38,614 bases of DNA from Pseudomonas sp. AFG_SD02_1510_Pfu_092 (GTDB taxonomy: Bacteria > Pseudomonadota > Gammaproteobacteria > Pseudomonadales > Pseudomonadaceae). The position numbers and the translations under genes were made by a program. Location of the stretch: positions 1 through 38,614 of the forward strand of contig NZ_PUQD01000054.1 of the NCBI RefSeq assembly GCF_003331055.1, in the 5' to 3' direction. Each line of letters begins with the position of its first letter. The stretch's first letter is position 1. The notes below the pieces were generated by a model. It made no database searches. It had not been told where the DNA came from and saw only the letters and a program-made list of their open reading frames with translations. Below are positions 25,511 to 33,931 of this stretch, one piece after another.

Positions 25511-25612
25511 CTGGCCCCTTCGCGGCTAAAGCCGCTCCCACAGTGACCGCGTAACCTACTGATTACGCGGTCTCTGTGGGAGCGGCTTCAGCCGCGAAAG
25601 GGCCGGCACCGG
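25511..25612. repeat. REP pair (GCGGCT-stem class) with inner perfect hairpin
   Basis: Outer arms CTTCGCGGCTAAAGCCGCTC and the mirror GAGCGGCTTCAGCCGCGAAA enclose a perfect 10-base inverted repeat, GACCGCGTAA (25545-25554) and TTACGCGGTC (25563-25572). It probably ends the cassette transcript. Confidence 0.85.
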
Positions 25613-25725
25613 CAATTCACTCCCCTTCCCCCAAAAAACAGTCGATAATTCCCCCATCCACACGTGGGCAGGATCGCCCGTTGTCGTGTCCAGACTCATA
25701 ACAACGCATCCAAGGAACCGGACCT

Positions 25726-26874
25726 ATGCTGCGCCGCCGCATGCTCATCATGTTGGCCGTGGTTCTGCTGATCGTGCTGGCCCTGGGGGGCTACAAAGCC
25801 TTTTCGATCTACCAGCAGATCCAGATGTTCACTGCCCCCAAGCCACCCATCACCGTGGCCGCCGCCTTGGCTGAACAGCGCCCGTGGCAAGCGCGCCTGC
25901 CCGCCGTCGGTAGCCTCAAGGCCCTCCAGGGTGTGGAGCTGAGCCTGGAGGTGGAAGGCATCGTCAAGGCCCTGCACTTCGACTCGGGCCAGCAGGTCAA
26001 GGCCGGGCAACTGCTGCTGCAACTCAATGACGACCAGGAAACCGCCTTGCTCGGCACCGCCCAGGCCGACCTGGGCCTGGCCAAGGTCGACTTCGGCCGT
26101 GGCAGCCAGCTGGTCGGCGATTCGGCCATCTCCCGCGGCGAGTTCGACCGCCTTACCGCCCAGTACCGGCGCAACCAGGCCGTGGTCGATCAGCTCAAGG
26201 CGGCGAAGACCAAGAAGAGCATCAGCGCGCCGTTCAGCGGCACCATCGGTATTCGCCAGGTGGACGTCGGCGACTACCTGGCCGCCGGTACGGTAATCGC
26301 CACCCTGCAGGACACCTCCAGCCTGTACGTCGATTTCAATGTGCCGGAACAGGCCCTGCCACAGCTGAAGCTGGGCCAGCAGGTGCTGGTGCAGGTGGCC
26401 GCCTACCCGGGCCAGACCTTCCCCGCCAGCCTCAGCGCCATCAACCCCAAGGTCGAGGAAACCACGCGCAACCTGCTGGTGCGCGCGACCATGGCCAACC
26501 CGGACGGCAAACTGCTGCCCGGCATGTTCGCCAGCCTGCTGGTGCTGCTGCCCAATCCGCAACCACACGTGGTGGTGCCGGAAAGCGCCATCACCTACAC
26601 CCTGTATGGCAACTCGGTGTACGTCGCCACGCCGAAAAAGGACAAGGACGGTAAACCGCTCAACGACGACAACGGCCAGGCGCAACTCACCGCCGAGCAG
26701 CGCACGGTGCGCACCGGCGAGCGCCGTGACGGCGTGGTGGTGGTCAGCAAGGGCCTGCAACCCGGCGAGCAGGTGGTCACCGCCGGCCAGTTGAAGCTCA
26801 CCCCCGGTGCGGCGATCCGCATCGGCCAGGACAACGCCCTCGAGCCCGCCCAGGGCGCGCCGGGCAAGGACTGA
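25726..26874 (+). CDS. RND efflux periplasmic adaptor (MexV-like)
   Basis: A 382-residue membrane fusion protein linking an inner-membrane RND pump to an outer-membrane channel. It has an N-terminal hydrophobic anchor (RMLIMLAVVLLIVLALGG), a lipoyl-like half (VEGIVKALHFDSGQQVKAGQLLLQL and its partner APFSGTIGIRQVDVGDYLAAG) split by a short alpha-hairpin, and the usual beta-barrel (VDFNVPEQALPQLKLGQ). A good RBS (AAGGAACC) precedes the ATG. The permease gene follows 10 bases later. The organisation resembles MexVW of P. aeruginosa; drug range cannot be inferred. No regulator or channel gene is adjacent. Confidence 0.9.
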   Translation: MLRRRMLIMLAVVLLIVLALGGYKAFSIYQQIQMFTAPKPPITVAAALAEQRPWQARLPAVGSLKALQGVELSLEVEGIVKALHFDSGQQVKAGQLLLQLNDDQETALLGTAQADLGLAKVDFGRGSQLVGDSAISRGEFDRLTAQYRRNQAVVDQLKAAKTKKSISAPFSGTIGIRQVDVGDYLAAGTVIATLQDTSSLYVDFNVPEQALPQLKLGQQVLVQVAAYPGQTFPASLSAINPKVEETTRNLLVRATMANPDGKLLPGMFASLLVLLPNPQPHVVVPESAITYTLYGNSVYVATPKKDKDGKPLNDDNGQAQLTAEQRTVRTGERRDGVVVVSKGLQPGEQVVTAGQLKLTPGAAIRIGQDNALEPAQGAPGKD

Positions 26875-26884
26875 GGAGGCTGGC

Positions 26885-29800
26885 ATGGCGTTCACCGACC
26901 CGTTCATCCGCCGCCCGGTGCTGGCCAGCGTGGTCAGCCTGCTGATCCTGCTGCTGGGCTTTCAGGCCTGGAGCAAGCTGCAGATCCGCCAGTACCCGCA
27001 AATGGAAAACGCCCTGATCACGGTCACCACCGCCTACCCCGGGGCCAACGCCGAAACCATCCAGGGCTATATCACCCAGCCGCTGCAGCAAAGCCTGGCC
27101 AGCGCCGAAGGCATCGACTACATGACCTCGGTAAGCCGGCAGAACTTCTCGATCATTTCCATCTATGCACGCATCGGCGCCGACAGCGACCGGCTGTTCA
27201 CCGAGCTGCTGGCCAAGGCCAACGAGGTGCGCAACAAGCTGCCGCAGGACTCGGAAGACCCGGTCCTGAGCAAGGAAGCCGCCGATGCGTCGGCGCTGAT
27301 GTACATCAGCTTCTACAGCAGCGAGATGAGCAACCCGCAGATTACCGATTACCTGTCGCGGGTGATCCAGCCCAAGCTGGCGACCCTGCCGGGCATGGCC
27401 GAAGCGGAAATCCTCGGCAACCAGGTGTTCGCCATGCGCATCTGGATCGACCCGGTGAAGCTGGCCGGCTATGGCCTGGCGGCCACCGATGTGACCAACG
27501 CCGTGCGCCGTTACAATTTCCTCGCCGCTGCCGGCGAGGTAAAAGGCGAATACGTGGTCACCAGCATCAACGCCAGCACCGAGCTGAAGTCGGCCGAGGC
27601 GTTCGCCGCCCTGCCGGTCAAGACCAGTGGCGACAGCCGCGTGCTGCTGGGTGATGTGGCACGGGTCGAGATGGGCGCGGAAAACTACGACACGGTCAGT
27701 TCGTTCGACGGCACCCCCTCGGTGTACATCGGCATCAAGGCCACCCCGGCCGCCAACCCCCTGGATGTCATCAAGGAAGTGCGGCGGATCATGCCCGAGC
27801 TGGAAAGCCAGCTGCCCTCGGCGCTGAAGGTATCGATCGCCTACGACGCCACGCTGTTCATCCAGGCCTCCATCGACGAAGTGATCAAGACCCTCGGTGA
27901 AGCCGTGCTGATCGTCATCGTCGTGGTGTTCCTGTTCCTCGGCGCCCTGCGTTCGGTACTGATCCCGGTGGTGACCATTCCGCTGTCGATGATCGGCGTG
28001 CTGTTCTTCATGCAGATGATGGGCTACTCGCTCAACCTGCTGACTCTGCTGGCCATGGTACTGGCCATCGGCCTGGTGGTGGACGATGCCATCGTGGTGG
28101 TGGAAAACATCCACCGGCACATGGAGGAAGGCAAGTCGCCCTTCGACGCGGCCCTCGAAGGCGCCCGGGAAATCGCCATGCCGGTGGTGTCGATGACCAT
28201 CACCCTGGCGGCGGTGTATGCGCCGATCGGCTTCCTTACCGGGCTCACCGGCGCGCTGTTCAAGGAGTTTGCCCTGACCCTGGCCGGTGCGGTGGTCATC
28301 TCCGGCATCGTCGCCCTCACCCTGTCGCCGATGATGTGCGCCCTGCTGCTGCGCCAGGCGCACAACCCCAGCGGCCTGGCCCATCGCCTGGATGTGCTGT
28401 TCGAACGGCTGAAGGCGCGCTACCAGCGCGTGCTGCACGCCACCCTCGACAGCCGGCCGGTGGTGCTGGTGTTTGCCGTGATCATCCTGTGCCTGATCCC
28501 GCTGCTGCTGAAGTTCACCCAGAACGAACTGGCGCCCAACGAGGACCAGGGGGTGATCTTCATGATGAGCAGCTCGCCGCAGCCGGCCAACCTGGACTAC
28601 CTCAACGCCTACACCGACCAGTTCACCCCGCTGTTCAAGGCCTTCCCCGAGTATTACTCGTCGTTCCAGATCAACGGTTTCAACGGCGTGCAGACCGGCA
28701 TCGGCGGCTTCCTGCTGAAACCGTGGAATGAACGCGAACGCACGCAGATGGAGCTGCTGCCGCTGGTGCAGGCCAAGCTCGAGGAAGTCGCTGGTCTGCA
28801 GATATTCGGCTTCAACCTGCCGTCACTGCCCGGTACCGGCGAGGGCCTGCCGTTCCAGTTCGTGATCAACAGCGCGGGTGACTACCCGGCGCTGCTGGAG
28901 GTGGCCCAACGGATCAAGGCCCGCGCCCAGGCGTCCGGCAAGTTCGCCTTCCTCGACATCGACCTGGCCTTCGACAAACCCGAGGTGGTGGTGGATATCG
29001 ACCGGGCCAAGGCGGCGCAGATGGGGGTGTCGATGGACACCTTGGGCGGCACCCTGGCGACCTTGCTGGGCGAGGCGGAAATCAACCGTTTCACCCTCGA
29101 GGGGCGCAGCTACAAGGTGATTGCCCAGGTGGAGCGGCCCTACCGCGACAACCCCGGCTGGCTGAACAACTACTACGTGAAGAACGACCAGGGGCAGCTG
29201 CTGCCGCTCTCCACCCTGATCACCCTCACCGACCGCGCCCGCCCGCGCCAGCTCAACCAGTTCCAGCAACTGAATTCGGCGATCATCCAGGGCGTGCCGA
29301 TGGTCAGCCTGGGCGAGGCGCTGCAGACCGTGCAGGGCATCGCCCGCGAAGAGGCCCCGGAAGGTTTCGCCTTCGACTATGCCGGCGTGGCCCGCCAGTA
29401 CGTGCAGGAAGGCAGCGCGTTGTGGGTGACCTTCGGCCTGGCGTTGGCGATCATTTTCCTGGTGCTGGCGGCCCAGTTCGAAAGCTTCCGCGACCCGCTG
29501 GTGATTCTGGTGACGGTGCCGTTGTCGATCTGTGGCGCGTTGCTGCCGCTGTTCCTCGGCATATCGAGCATGAACATCTACACCCAGGTGGGGCTGGTGA
29601 CGTTGATCGGGCTGATCAGCAAGCATGGCATTCTGATTGTCGAGTTCGCCAACCAGCTGCGTGAAGAACGTGGCCTGAGCGTGCGCGAGGCGATCGAGGA
29701 AGCGGCGGCGATTCGCCTGCGGCCGGTGCTGATGACCACGGCGGCGATGGTGTTCGGCATGGTGCCGCTGATTCTGGCGACCGGGGCGGGGGCGGTCAGC

Positions 29801-29929
29801 CGCTTTGACATCGGTACGGTGATTGCCACCGGGATGTCGATCGGTACGCTGTTCACCTTGTTCGTGTTGCCTTGTATCTACACGTTGTTGGCACACAAGG
29901 CGGTGGCCAGGAAACCTGTTGTGGCCTGA
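26885..29929 (+). CDS. RND efflux permease (MexW-like, HAE1 family)
   Basis: A 1014-residue proton-driven pump with 12 expected transmembrane helices. The opening FTDPFIRRPVLASVVSLL and the TM4 pair in GLVVDDAIVVVENIHRH (the Asp-Asp proton relay) are diagnostic of the HAE1 RND family. Two large periplasmic loops lie between helices 1-2 and 7-8. GGAGG precedes the ATG at 26885; an in-frame start 26 codons upstream lies inside the adaptor gene and is rejected. There is no outer-membrane factor downstream, so it must borrow an OprM/TolC-type channel encoded elsewhere. A REP pair follows the stop. Confidence 0.93.
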   Translation: MAFTDPFIRRPVLASVVSLLILLLGFQAWSKLQIRQYPQMENALITVTTAYPGANAETIQGYITQPLQQSLASAEGIDYMTSVSRQNFSIISIYARIGADSDRLFTELLAKANEVRNKLPQDSEDPVLSKEAADASALMYISFYSSEMSNPQITDYLSRVIQPKLATLPGMAEAEILGNQVFAMRIWIDPVKLAGYGLAATDVTNAVRRYNFLAAAGEVKGEYVVTSINASTELKSAEAFAALPVKTSGDSRVLLGDVARVEMGAENYDTVSSFDGTPSVYIGIKATPAANPLDVIKEVRRIMPELESQLPSALKVSIAYDATLFIQASIDEVIKTLGEAVLIVIVVVFLFLGALRSVLIPVVTIPLSMIGVLFFMQMMGYSLNLLTLLAMVLAIGLVVDDAIVVVENIHRHMEEGKSPFDAALEGAREIAMPVVSMTITLAAVYAPIGFLTGLTGALFKEFALTLAGAVVISGIVALTLSPMMCALLLRQAHNPSGLAHRLDVLFERLKARYQRVLHATLDSRPVVLVFAVIILCLIPLLLKFTQNELAPNEDQGVIFMMSSSPQPANLDYLNAYTDQFTPLFKAFPEYYSSFQINGFNGVQTGIGGFLLKPWNERERTQMELLPLVQAKLEEVAGLQIFGFNLPSLPGTGEGLPFQFVINSAGDYPALLEVAQRIKARAQASGKFAFLDIDLAFDKPEVVVDIDRAKAAQMGVSMDTLGGTLATLLGEAEINRFTLEGRSYKVIAQVERPYRDNPGWLNNYYVKNDQGQLLPLSTLITLTDRARPRQLNQFQQLNSAIIQGVPMVSLGEALQTVQGIAREEAPEGFAFDYAGVARQYVQEGSALWVTFGLALAIIFLVLAAQFESFRDPLVILVTVPLSICGALLPLFLGISSMNIYTQVGLVTLIGLISKHGILIVEFANQLREERGLSVREAIEEAAAIRLRPVLMTTAAMVFGMVPLILATGAGAVSRFDIGTVIATGMSIGTLFTLFVLPCIYTLLAHKAVARKPVVA

Positions 29930-29936
29930 CCTTGCC

Positions 29937-30012
29937 TCTTCGCGGGCTCGCCCGCTCCCACAGTGAACACGGCACCCTGTGGGAGCGGGCAAGCCCGCGA
30001 AGAGGCCGGTAA
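29937..30012. repeat. Inverted REP pair (GCGGGC-stem class)
   Basis: CCTCTTCGCGGGCTCGCCCG and the mirror GCGGGCAAGCCCGCGAAGAG are about 18 bases apart, between the convergent permease gene and the small exported protein gene. Confidence 0.85.
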
Positions 30013-30035
30013 AGCATTTCCATCTACTGCCAGGT

Positions 30036-30269
30036 TCAACCGAACGGCCGCAACCCCTGGCGCATGCCGAACAGGAACAGCAACAGGTCCTGATCCGGCG
30101 CGGCCTTGGCTTGTTGCTGCGGTTTCACATCCCGCGGCAACGCGCACTGGTCGGCCAGCTCGGCCTTGCTGAACACGGTCGGCCTCGGCTCTTCCCAGGC
30201 AGCCACCGCCACGGTGGTCACCGCCAGGCCAGCTACCAGGAACAAAGCTCGAGCTATTTCTAGTTTCAT
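30036..30269 (-). CDS. Small exported protein, unknown function
   Basis: A 77-residue protein with a signal peptide (KLEIARALFLVAGLAVTTVAVAA) and a short mature part of about 50 residues holding one Cys (ADQCALP). I do not recognise it. Its ATG overlaps the stop codon of the InaA-family gene (ATGA), which supports it as a real gene and as the last member of the ColR-box-preceded unit. A longer start 21 codons upstream lies inside inaA and is rejected. Confidence 0.75.
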   Translation of the reverse strand: MKLEIARALFLVAGLAVTTVAVAAWEEPRPTVFSKAELADQCALPRDVKPQQQAKAAPDQDLLLFLFGMRQGLRPFG

Positions 30270-30967
30270 CGCTCTAACCCTTTGACAGCGCTGCCAAACG
30301 CCATCTGGTAAAAGTAGAGCAGGGTTTGCCATTCCGCGTCATTCAGCGACGAATGGCGGCGCAGCTGGCGCAGGTCGTTACCCGCTGCGCGCTGGCAGCT
30401 GATGCGCCGCCGGCACTTTTCCAGGTCCAGCAGCGCGACTTCGACGCGGGCCTGCTCGCCCTCGCCAATCACCTTGACGAACACGTGCTTGCCATACAGG
30501 CAGCCGTGCTGCCAGTGCCCCAAGTGCATGCGCGCAAGGTTGTCCGCCAGGTCCTTGAGCATGCGTTCATGCACCACCTGCGGGTAACGCTCACGGGCGC
30601 CCTGTTCATGCCAGGTGTCGAGTTCGACGAAGCCGTCCAGCGCTTCGCTGACCAACAGCGCACGCCATTGGTGGTCAGCGTCACGCTCGGCACCGCAGAA
30701 GACGATGCGCGGCACACGCACGCCCAGCTGCTCGAAGCTGTTCAACGCATCGAGCTCGCGCAATACGGTCGGCCGGCCAAATGGATGCAGCAGGCTGCGG
30801 TAGATGTGCCCGACCTGGCGCTTGGCATACAGCAGCTTGCCGTTGGCATCGTTCAGGCGTTGCACGCCACTCTCGCCGCCACGCCGCTGATTAGGTTCCT
30901 CGACCCACTCGCCCTGCTGGCGCCAGTAAAAATCGAACCGCGACTCCCCACTTTGGGCTACAGCCAT
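30266..30967 (-). CDS. inaA: InaA/WaaP-family lipopolysaccharide kinase
   Basis: A 233-residue kinase-fold protein of the lipopolysaccharide kinase (Kdo/WaaP, InaA) family, which phosphorylates sugars of the LPS core. The catalytic-loop region reads MHLGHWQHGCLYGKHVFVK, and the metal-binding Asp is in VALLDLEKCRRR. The ATG at 30967 is preferred to TTG at 30970; AGGGG lies upstream. The gene starts 6 bases after the methyltransferase gene and ends overlapping the next small gene, so the three are co-transcribed. Kinases of this family follow colRS in several pseudomonads. Confidence 0.85.
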   Translation of the reverse strand: MAVAQSGESRFDFYWRQQGEWVEEPNQRRGGESGVQRLNDANGKLLYAKRQVGHIYRSLLHPFGRPTVLRELDALNSFEQLGVRVPRIVFCGAERDADHQWRALLVSEALDGFVELDTWHEQGARERYPQVVHERMLKDLADNLARMHLGHWQHGCLYGKHVFVKVIGEGEQARVEVALLDLEKCRRRISCQRAAGNDLRQLRRHSSLNDAEWQTLLYFYQMAFGSAVKGLER

Positions 30968-30973
30968 CAAACA

Positions 30974-31657
30974 CTACCCCTTACGCAATACGTAGACCCG
31001 CCACATGGCATAGAACGGCAGGAAGTCGAGGCGTTCCTGGATTCTGAAGCCGGCGGCCTTGAATTCTTCTTCGACCGTGTCGGCCGGTAACACAAAACGG
31101 TTCTGATAATTGCCCTGCCCATGCTTCCTGGCGTTGCGGCGCTGTTCCAGCTTTTTCCGCCGCCAGGCCTTGAAGTTGCCATCCACCCACAGTGACAGGA
31201 TCACACTATCACGGCTAACCCGTTGAAATTCCGAAAGAATGGTCTTTCTGTGCGCCGCTTCGCCGATATGGTGGAACAGGCGCATGCAGAAAATGCTGTC
31301 CACCGAGTTGTCGGGCAGATCGATGGCGAATGCCGAAGTCTGCAAGGGCCGTACCCGTGCGACCACCTCTGGCGCTTGCGCGGCACAGGCTGTCTCGATC
31401 ATCGCTTCGGAGTTGTCGGCGCCGATGATCACCCGGTTGGGCTTTTCGGCCAGCAATGGCCAGAAACGGCCGGCGCCGCATGGCAGGTCGAGGACCAGGC
31501 CTGGCTCACCCGCCAGGGCCAAGGCGCGACGCGCCAATTGCTCATCTCGCTTGTGGGAAAGGCGTCGCGCCAGGCCATCCTGGTGCTTGAGAAAGTACTC
31601 ACGGGCATGTTCCTTGTCGTACTTCTCGGAAAATTCAAGCTTGATGGGGCTACGCAT
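30974..31657 (-). CDS. SAM-dependent methyltransferase
   Basis: A 227-residue class I methyltransferase. Motif I (SAM binding) is VLDLPCGAGRFWPLL, the acidic end of strand 2 is IIGADNSEAM, and the strand 4 region is DNSVDSIFCMRLFHHIG. The substrate is unknown; neighbours suggest a lipid or LPS component. GGAG precedes the ATG at 31657. It is the first gene of a three-gene unit 107 bases downstream of colS, and that gap holds a ColR-box-like motif, so it has its own control. Confidence 0.87.
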   Translation of the reverse strand: MRSPIKLEFSEKYDKEHAREYFLKHQDGLARRLSHKRDEQLARRALALAGEPGLVLDLPCGAGRFWPLLAEKPNRVIIGADNSEAMIETACAAQAPEVVARVRPLQTSAFAIDLPDNSVDSIFCMRLFHHIGEAAHRKTILSEFQRVSRDSVILSLWVDGNFKAWRRKKLEQRRNARKHGQGNYQNRFVLPADTVEEEFKAAGFRIQERLDFLPFYAMWRVYVLRKG

Positions 31658-31723
31658 TGGGCATCTCCTGACTCTATTGCGCCCACCTTAGGTAGGCAGG
31701 CGTAGGAATCAGGTCATGCCAAT

Positions 31724-31739
31724 GTGAAAAAAATGTTGA
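31724..31739 (-). promoter_or_regulatory. ColR-box-like motif before methyltransferase-inaA unit
   Basis: On the minus strand TCAACATTTTTTTCAC matches the P. putida ColR consensus as I recall it, YYNA(C/G)NNYTTTTTCAC, at every position. It lies 66 bases upstream of the methyltransferase start, in the gap after colS. Confidence 0.7.
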
Positions 31740-31764
31740 GCGCCGAATGACCTGTTACAACCGA

Positions 31765-33075
31765 TTACTCAGCCAGGCCATCCGGGTCGCCCTTGGCCGC
31801 GGTATTGCTCAGGTCCACCTGGAAACGGCAGCCGTGCGGCAAGGTGGAAGTCAGGGTGACATGCCAGCCCTGGTCGTCACAGATTCGCTGTACCAGCGAC
31901 AGGCCCAGGCCCAGGCCCTCGCCGCGCCGCTCATCCCCGCGTACGAATGGCTTGAACATCGCCTCGCGCTGTTCCTCGGGGATACCCACGCCGCTGTCCT
32001 CGACGCTGAAACCGTTGGCCTCCAGGCTCAGGCGGATGTAGCCGCTGTCGGTGTAGTGCGCGGCATTGCGCAGCAGGTTGCCCATCACCGATTGCAGGAA
32101 GGTGGCGTTGTACAACACCGGGCTGGCACTGACGCGGCCATCGAAATACAAGGCCAGGCCCTTCTGTTCGATGGTGTCGCGCCAGACACCGATCAGTTCG
32201 TCAGCCACTTCCCGCAGGGTGGCCCGCGAAGCGACCGCGCCCTCGTCGCGCTGTGCCCGGGCCAGCATCAGGAAGGTCTTGACCAGTTCGCGCATTTCTT
32301 CCGTCGCCCGCGCCACGCGCTCTACCTGGCTGCGCGAGCGGGCGTCCAGCGTCGGGTTCTCCATCAGCAGTTCGCACGAGGTGGCCAGTACCATCAACGG
32401 GGTGCGCAGTTCGTGGCTGACGTCGCTGGTGAACAAGCGCTCGCGGGTCAGCGCATCGCGCAGACGGCCCAAGGTATCGTCGAACGCCACCGCCAGCTGG
32501 CCGACTTCGTCCGCGGCATAATCCGGCGCCAGCGGCGGCGCCAGGCCCAGCAACTGGTCGCGGTGGCGTACCTGACGCGCCAGGCGGATCACCGGCGCCA
32601 TCACCCGGCGTGCCACCAGCCAGCCGAGAATGACCGCCAGCACCAGGCTGAGCACGAAGCCCACCACCACCACCGCGAACAGCAGGCGCTCGCGCTCTTC
32701 GAAGTCGCTCTGGTCCTGCAGCAGCACGTAGCGGCGACCATCGACGATTTCGACCATGGCGTGATAGGACAGCTGGTCGCGGAACACCTCGTGGAAGCCG
32801 CGTTCGAGGTGGCGCAGGTCCTTGGGTAGCTCGAAGTCGTCGCGCCCGCCGCTGAAATAGAACAGCTGATCGGGGCGTGGCCGGTGGCTCCAGTCGCTGA
32901 CGCTGTCCATGCGCAGCAGGCGTTGCAGGTCGCCACCCAGCACTGAGGAAATCAGCCGTTCTTCGACCAGGTGCACGGTGCCGACGATGCCGAAGGCGAA
33001 GGCCCCGGCCACCAGTGCGCTCATCAGGGCAAAGGCGATGATGATGCGCTGGGCAAGGCTTTGCTTAAACTCCAT
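31765..33075 (-). CDS. colS: Sensor histidine kinase ColS
   Basis: The membrane sensor of the ColRS system, which in P. putida responds to excess zinc and iron. The 436-residue protein has a transmembrane helix at about 10-33, a periplasmic part to about 130, a second helix at about 132-155, a HAMP region, then the H-box with H221 (SDVSHELRTPL), N-box (NLLRNAAHYTDSG) and glycine boxes (DSGVGIPEE, GLGLGLSL). The periplasmic part has the metal-sensing ExxE (E126-E129) plus H35, E38 and H105, the residues I recall from work on P. putida ColS; they fall at exactly those numbers with the ATG at 33075, supporting that start. The gene overlaps colR by 11 bases. Confidence 0.95.
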   Translation of the reverse strand: MEFKQSLAQRIIIAFALMSALVAGAFAFGIVGTVHLVEERLISSVLGGDLQRLLRMDSVSDWSHRPRPDQLFYFSGGRDDFELPKDLRHLERGFHEVFRDQLSYHAMVEIVDGRRYVLLQDQSDFEERERLLFAVVVVGFVLSLVLAVILGWLVARRVMAPVIRLARQVRHRDQLLGLAPPLAPDYAADEVGQLAVAFDDTLGRLRDALTRERLFTSDVSHELRTPLMVLATSCELLMENPTLDARSRSQVERVARATEEMRELVKTFLMLARAQRDEGAVASRATLREVADELIGVWRDTIEQKGLALYFDGRVSASPVLYNATFLQSVMGNLLRNAAHYTDSGYIRLSLEANGFSVEDSGVGIPEEQREAMFKPFVRGDERRGEGLGLGLSLVQRICDDQGWHVTLTSTLPHGCRFQVDLSNTAAKGDPDGLAE

Positions 33076-33748
33076 CACGGCCCTCGGCGAGGCGATAGCC
33101 GACGCCATGGACGGTATGCAGCAGCGGTTTTTCGAACGGCTTGTCGATCACCTGACGCAGCTGGTGCACGTGGCTGCGCAGGCTGTCGCTGTCGGGGCAG
33201 TCGTCACCCCACAGGGCTTCTTCCAGCACTTCGCGGCGCAGTACATGCGGGCTCTTCTGCATCAGCACCGCCAGCAACTTGAGGCCGACCGGGTTGAGCT
33301 TGAGCAGGCGGCCCTGGCGGGTGACTTCGAGGGTGTCGAGGTCGTAGCTGAGGTCGGCCACCTGCAGGGTACGGCGCCCGCCGCCCTGGGCGCGGCGCAG
33401 CACGGCTTCGATGCGCGCGGCCAGTTCCGACAGGGCGAAGGGCTTGAGCAGGTAATCGTCGGCGCCGGAACGGAAGCCCTGCAGGCGGTCGTCCAGCTGG
33501 TCGCGGGCGGTGAGCATGATCACCGGCGTGTCACGGCGGGCGTCTTCGCGCAGGCGCTTGCACAGGGTATAGCCGTCGATGCCCGGCAGCATGATGTCGA
33601 GCACGATCAGGTCGTAGTGTTCGGTGGCAGCCAGGTGCAGGCCGGACAGGCCATCCTGGGCGCAATCGACGGTGTAGCCCTTCATGCCCAGGTAATCGGC
33701 CAGGTTGGCCAGGATATCGCGGTTGTCTTCAACCAAAAGAATGCGCAT
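33065..33748 (-). CDS. colR: Response regulator ColR
   Basis: OmpR-family response regulator and partner of ColS. The 227-residue protein has a receiver domain with phospho-acceptor D51 in DLIVLDIMLPG, acidic pocket E7-D8 and K-loop residue in LLKPFALSEL, followed by a winged-helix domain from about 125 (SPHVLRREVLEEALWG, RSHVHQLRQVIDKPF). In P. putida it protects membrane integrity under metal and phenol stress. The ATG at 33748 has CAGGAG upstream; longer in-frame readings run through the promoter region and are rejected. It is divergent from the PAP2 gene. Confidence 0.95.
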   Translation of the reverse strand: MRILLVEDNRDILANLADYLGMKGYTVDCAQDGLSGLHLAATEHYDLIVLDIMLPGIDGYTLCKRLREDARRDTPVIMLTARDQLDDRLQGFRSGADDYLLKPFALSELAARIEAVLRRAQGGGRRTLQVADLSYDLDTLEVTRQGRLLKLNPVGLKLLAVLMQKSPHVLRREVLEEALWGDDCPDSDSLRSHVHQLRQVIDKPFEKPLLHTVHGVGYRLAEGRDGV

Positions 33749-33846
33749 CGGTTTCTCCTGTGCGGCGCTTCTCGCTGTGGTGCGCGGCAGGCGCAGCTTA
33801 AGGCCTATGCCTGCAGGGTGCCAGCCCCCGGGAAAATTCACCGGAC

Positions 33847-33885
33847 TTGACGGTTTTTTCACTGATCCTTCACGGACACAGAATA
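33847..33885 (+). promoter_or_regulatory. ColR-box-like motif and promoter of the PAP2 gene
   Basis: TTGACGGTTTTTTCAC (33847-33862) fits the ColR consensus YYNA(C/G)NNYTTTTTCAC throughout. A -10-like AGAATA at about 33880-33885 lies 17 bases after it, so the box takes the -35 place. The PAP2 ATG is 47 bases further on. Confidence 0.7.
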
Positions 33886-33931
33886 GCGGGCGGCCGACAA
33901 TGCCCGATCCTTTTCGCGCCCTGGAGCCGCC

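Noticed and set aside
26798..28438. 546-aa antisense frame in the RND permease gene
   Set aside because: His/Gln/Asp-rich shadow translation with no domain.
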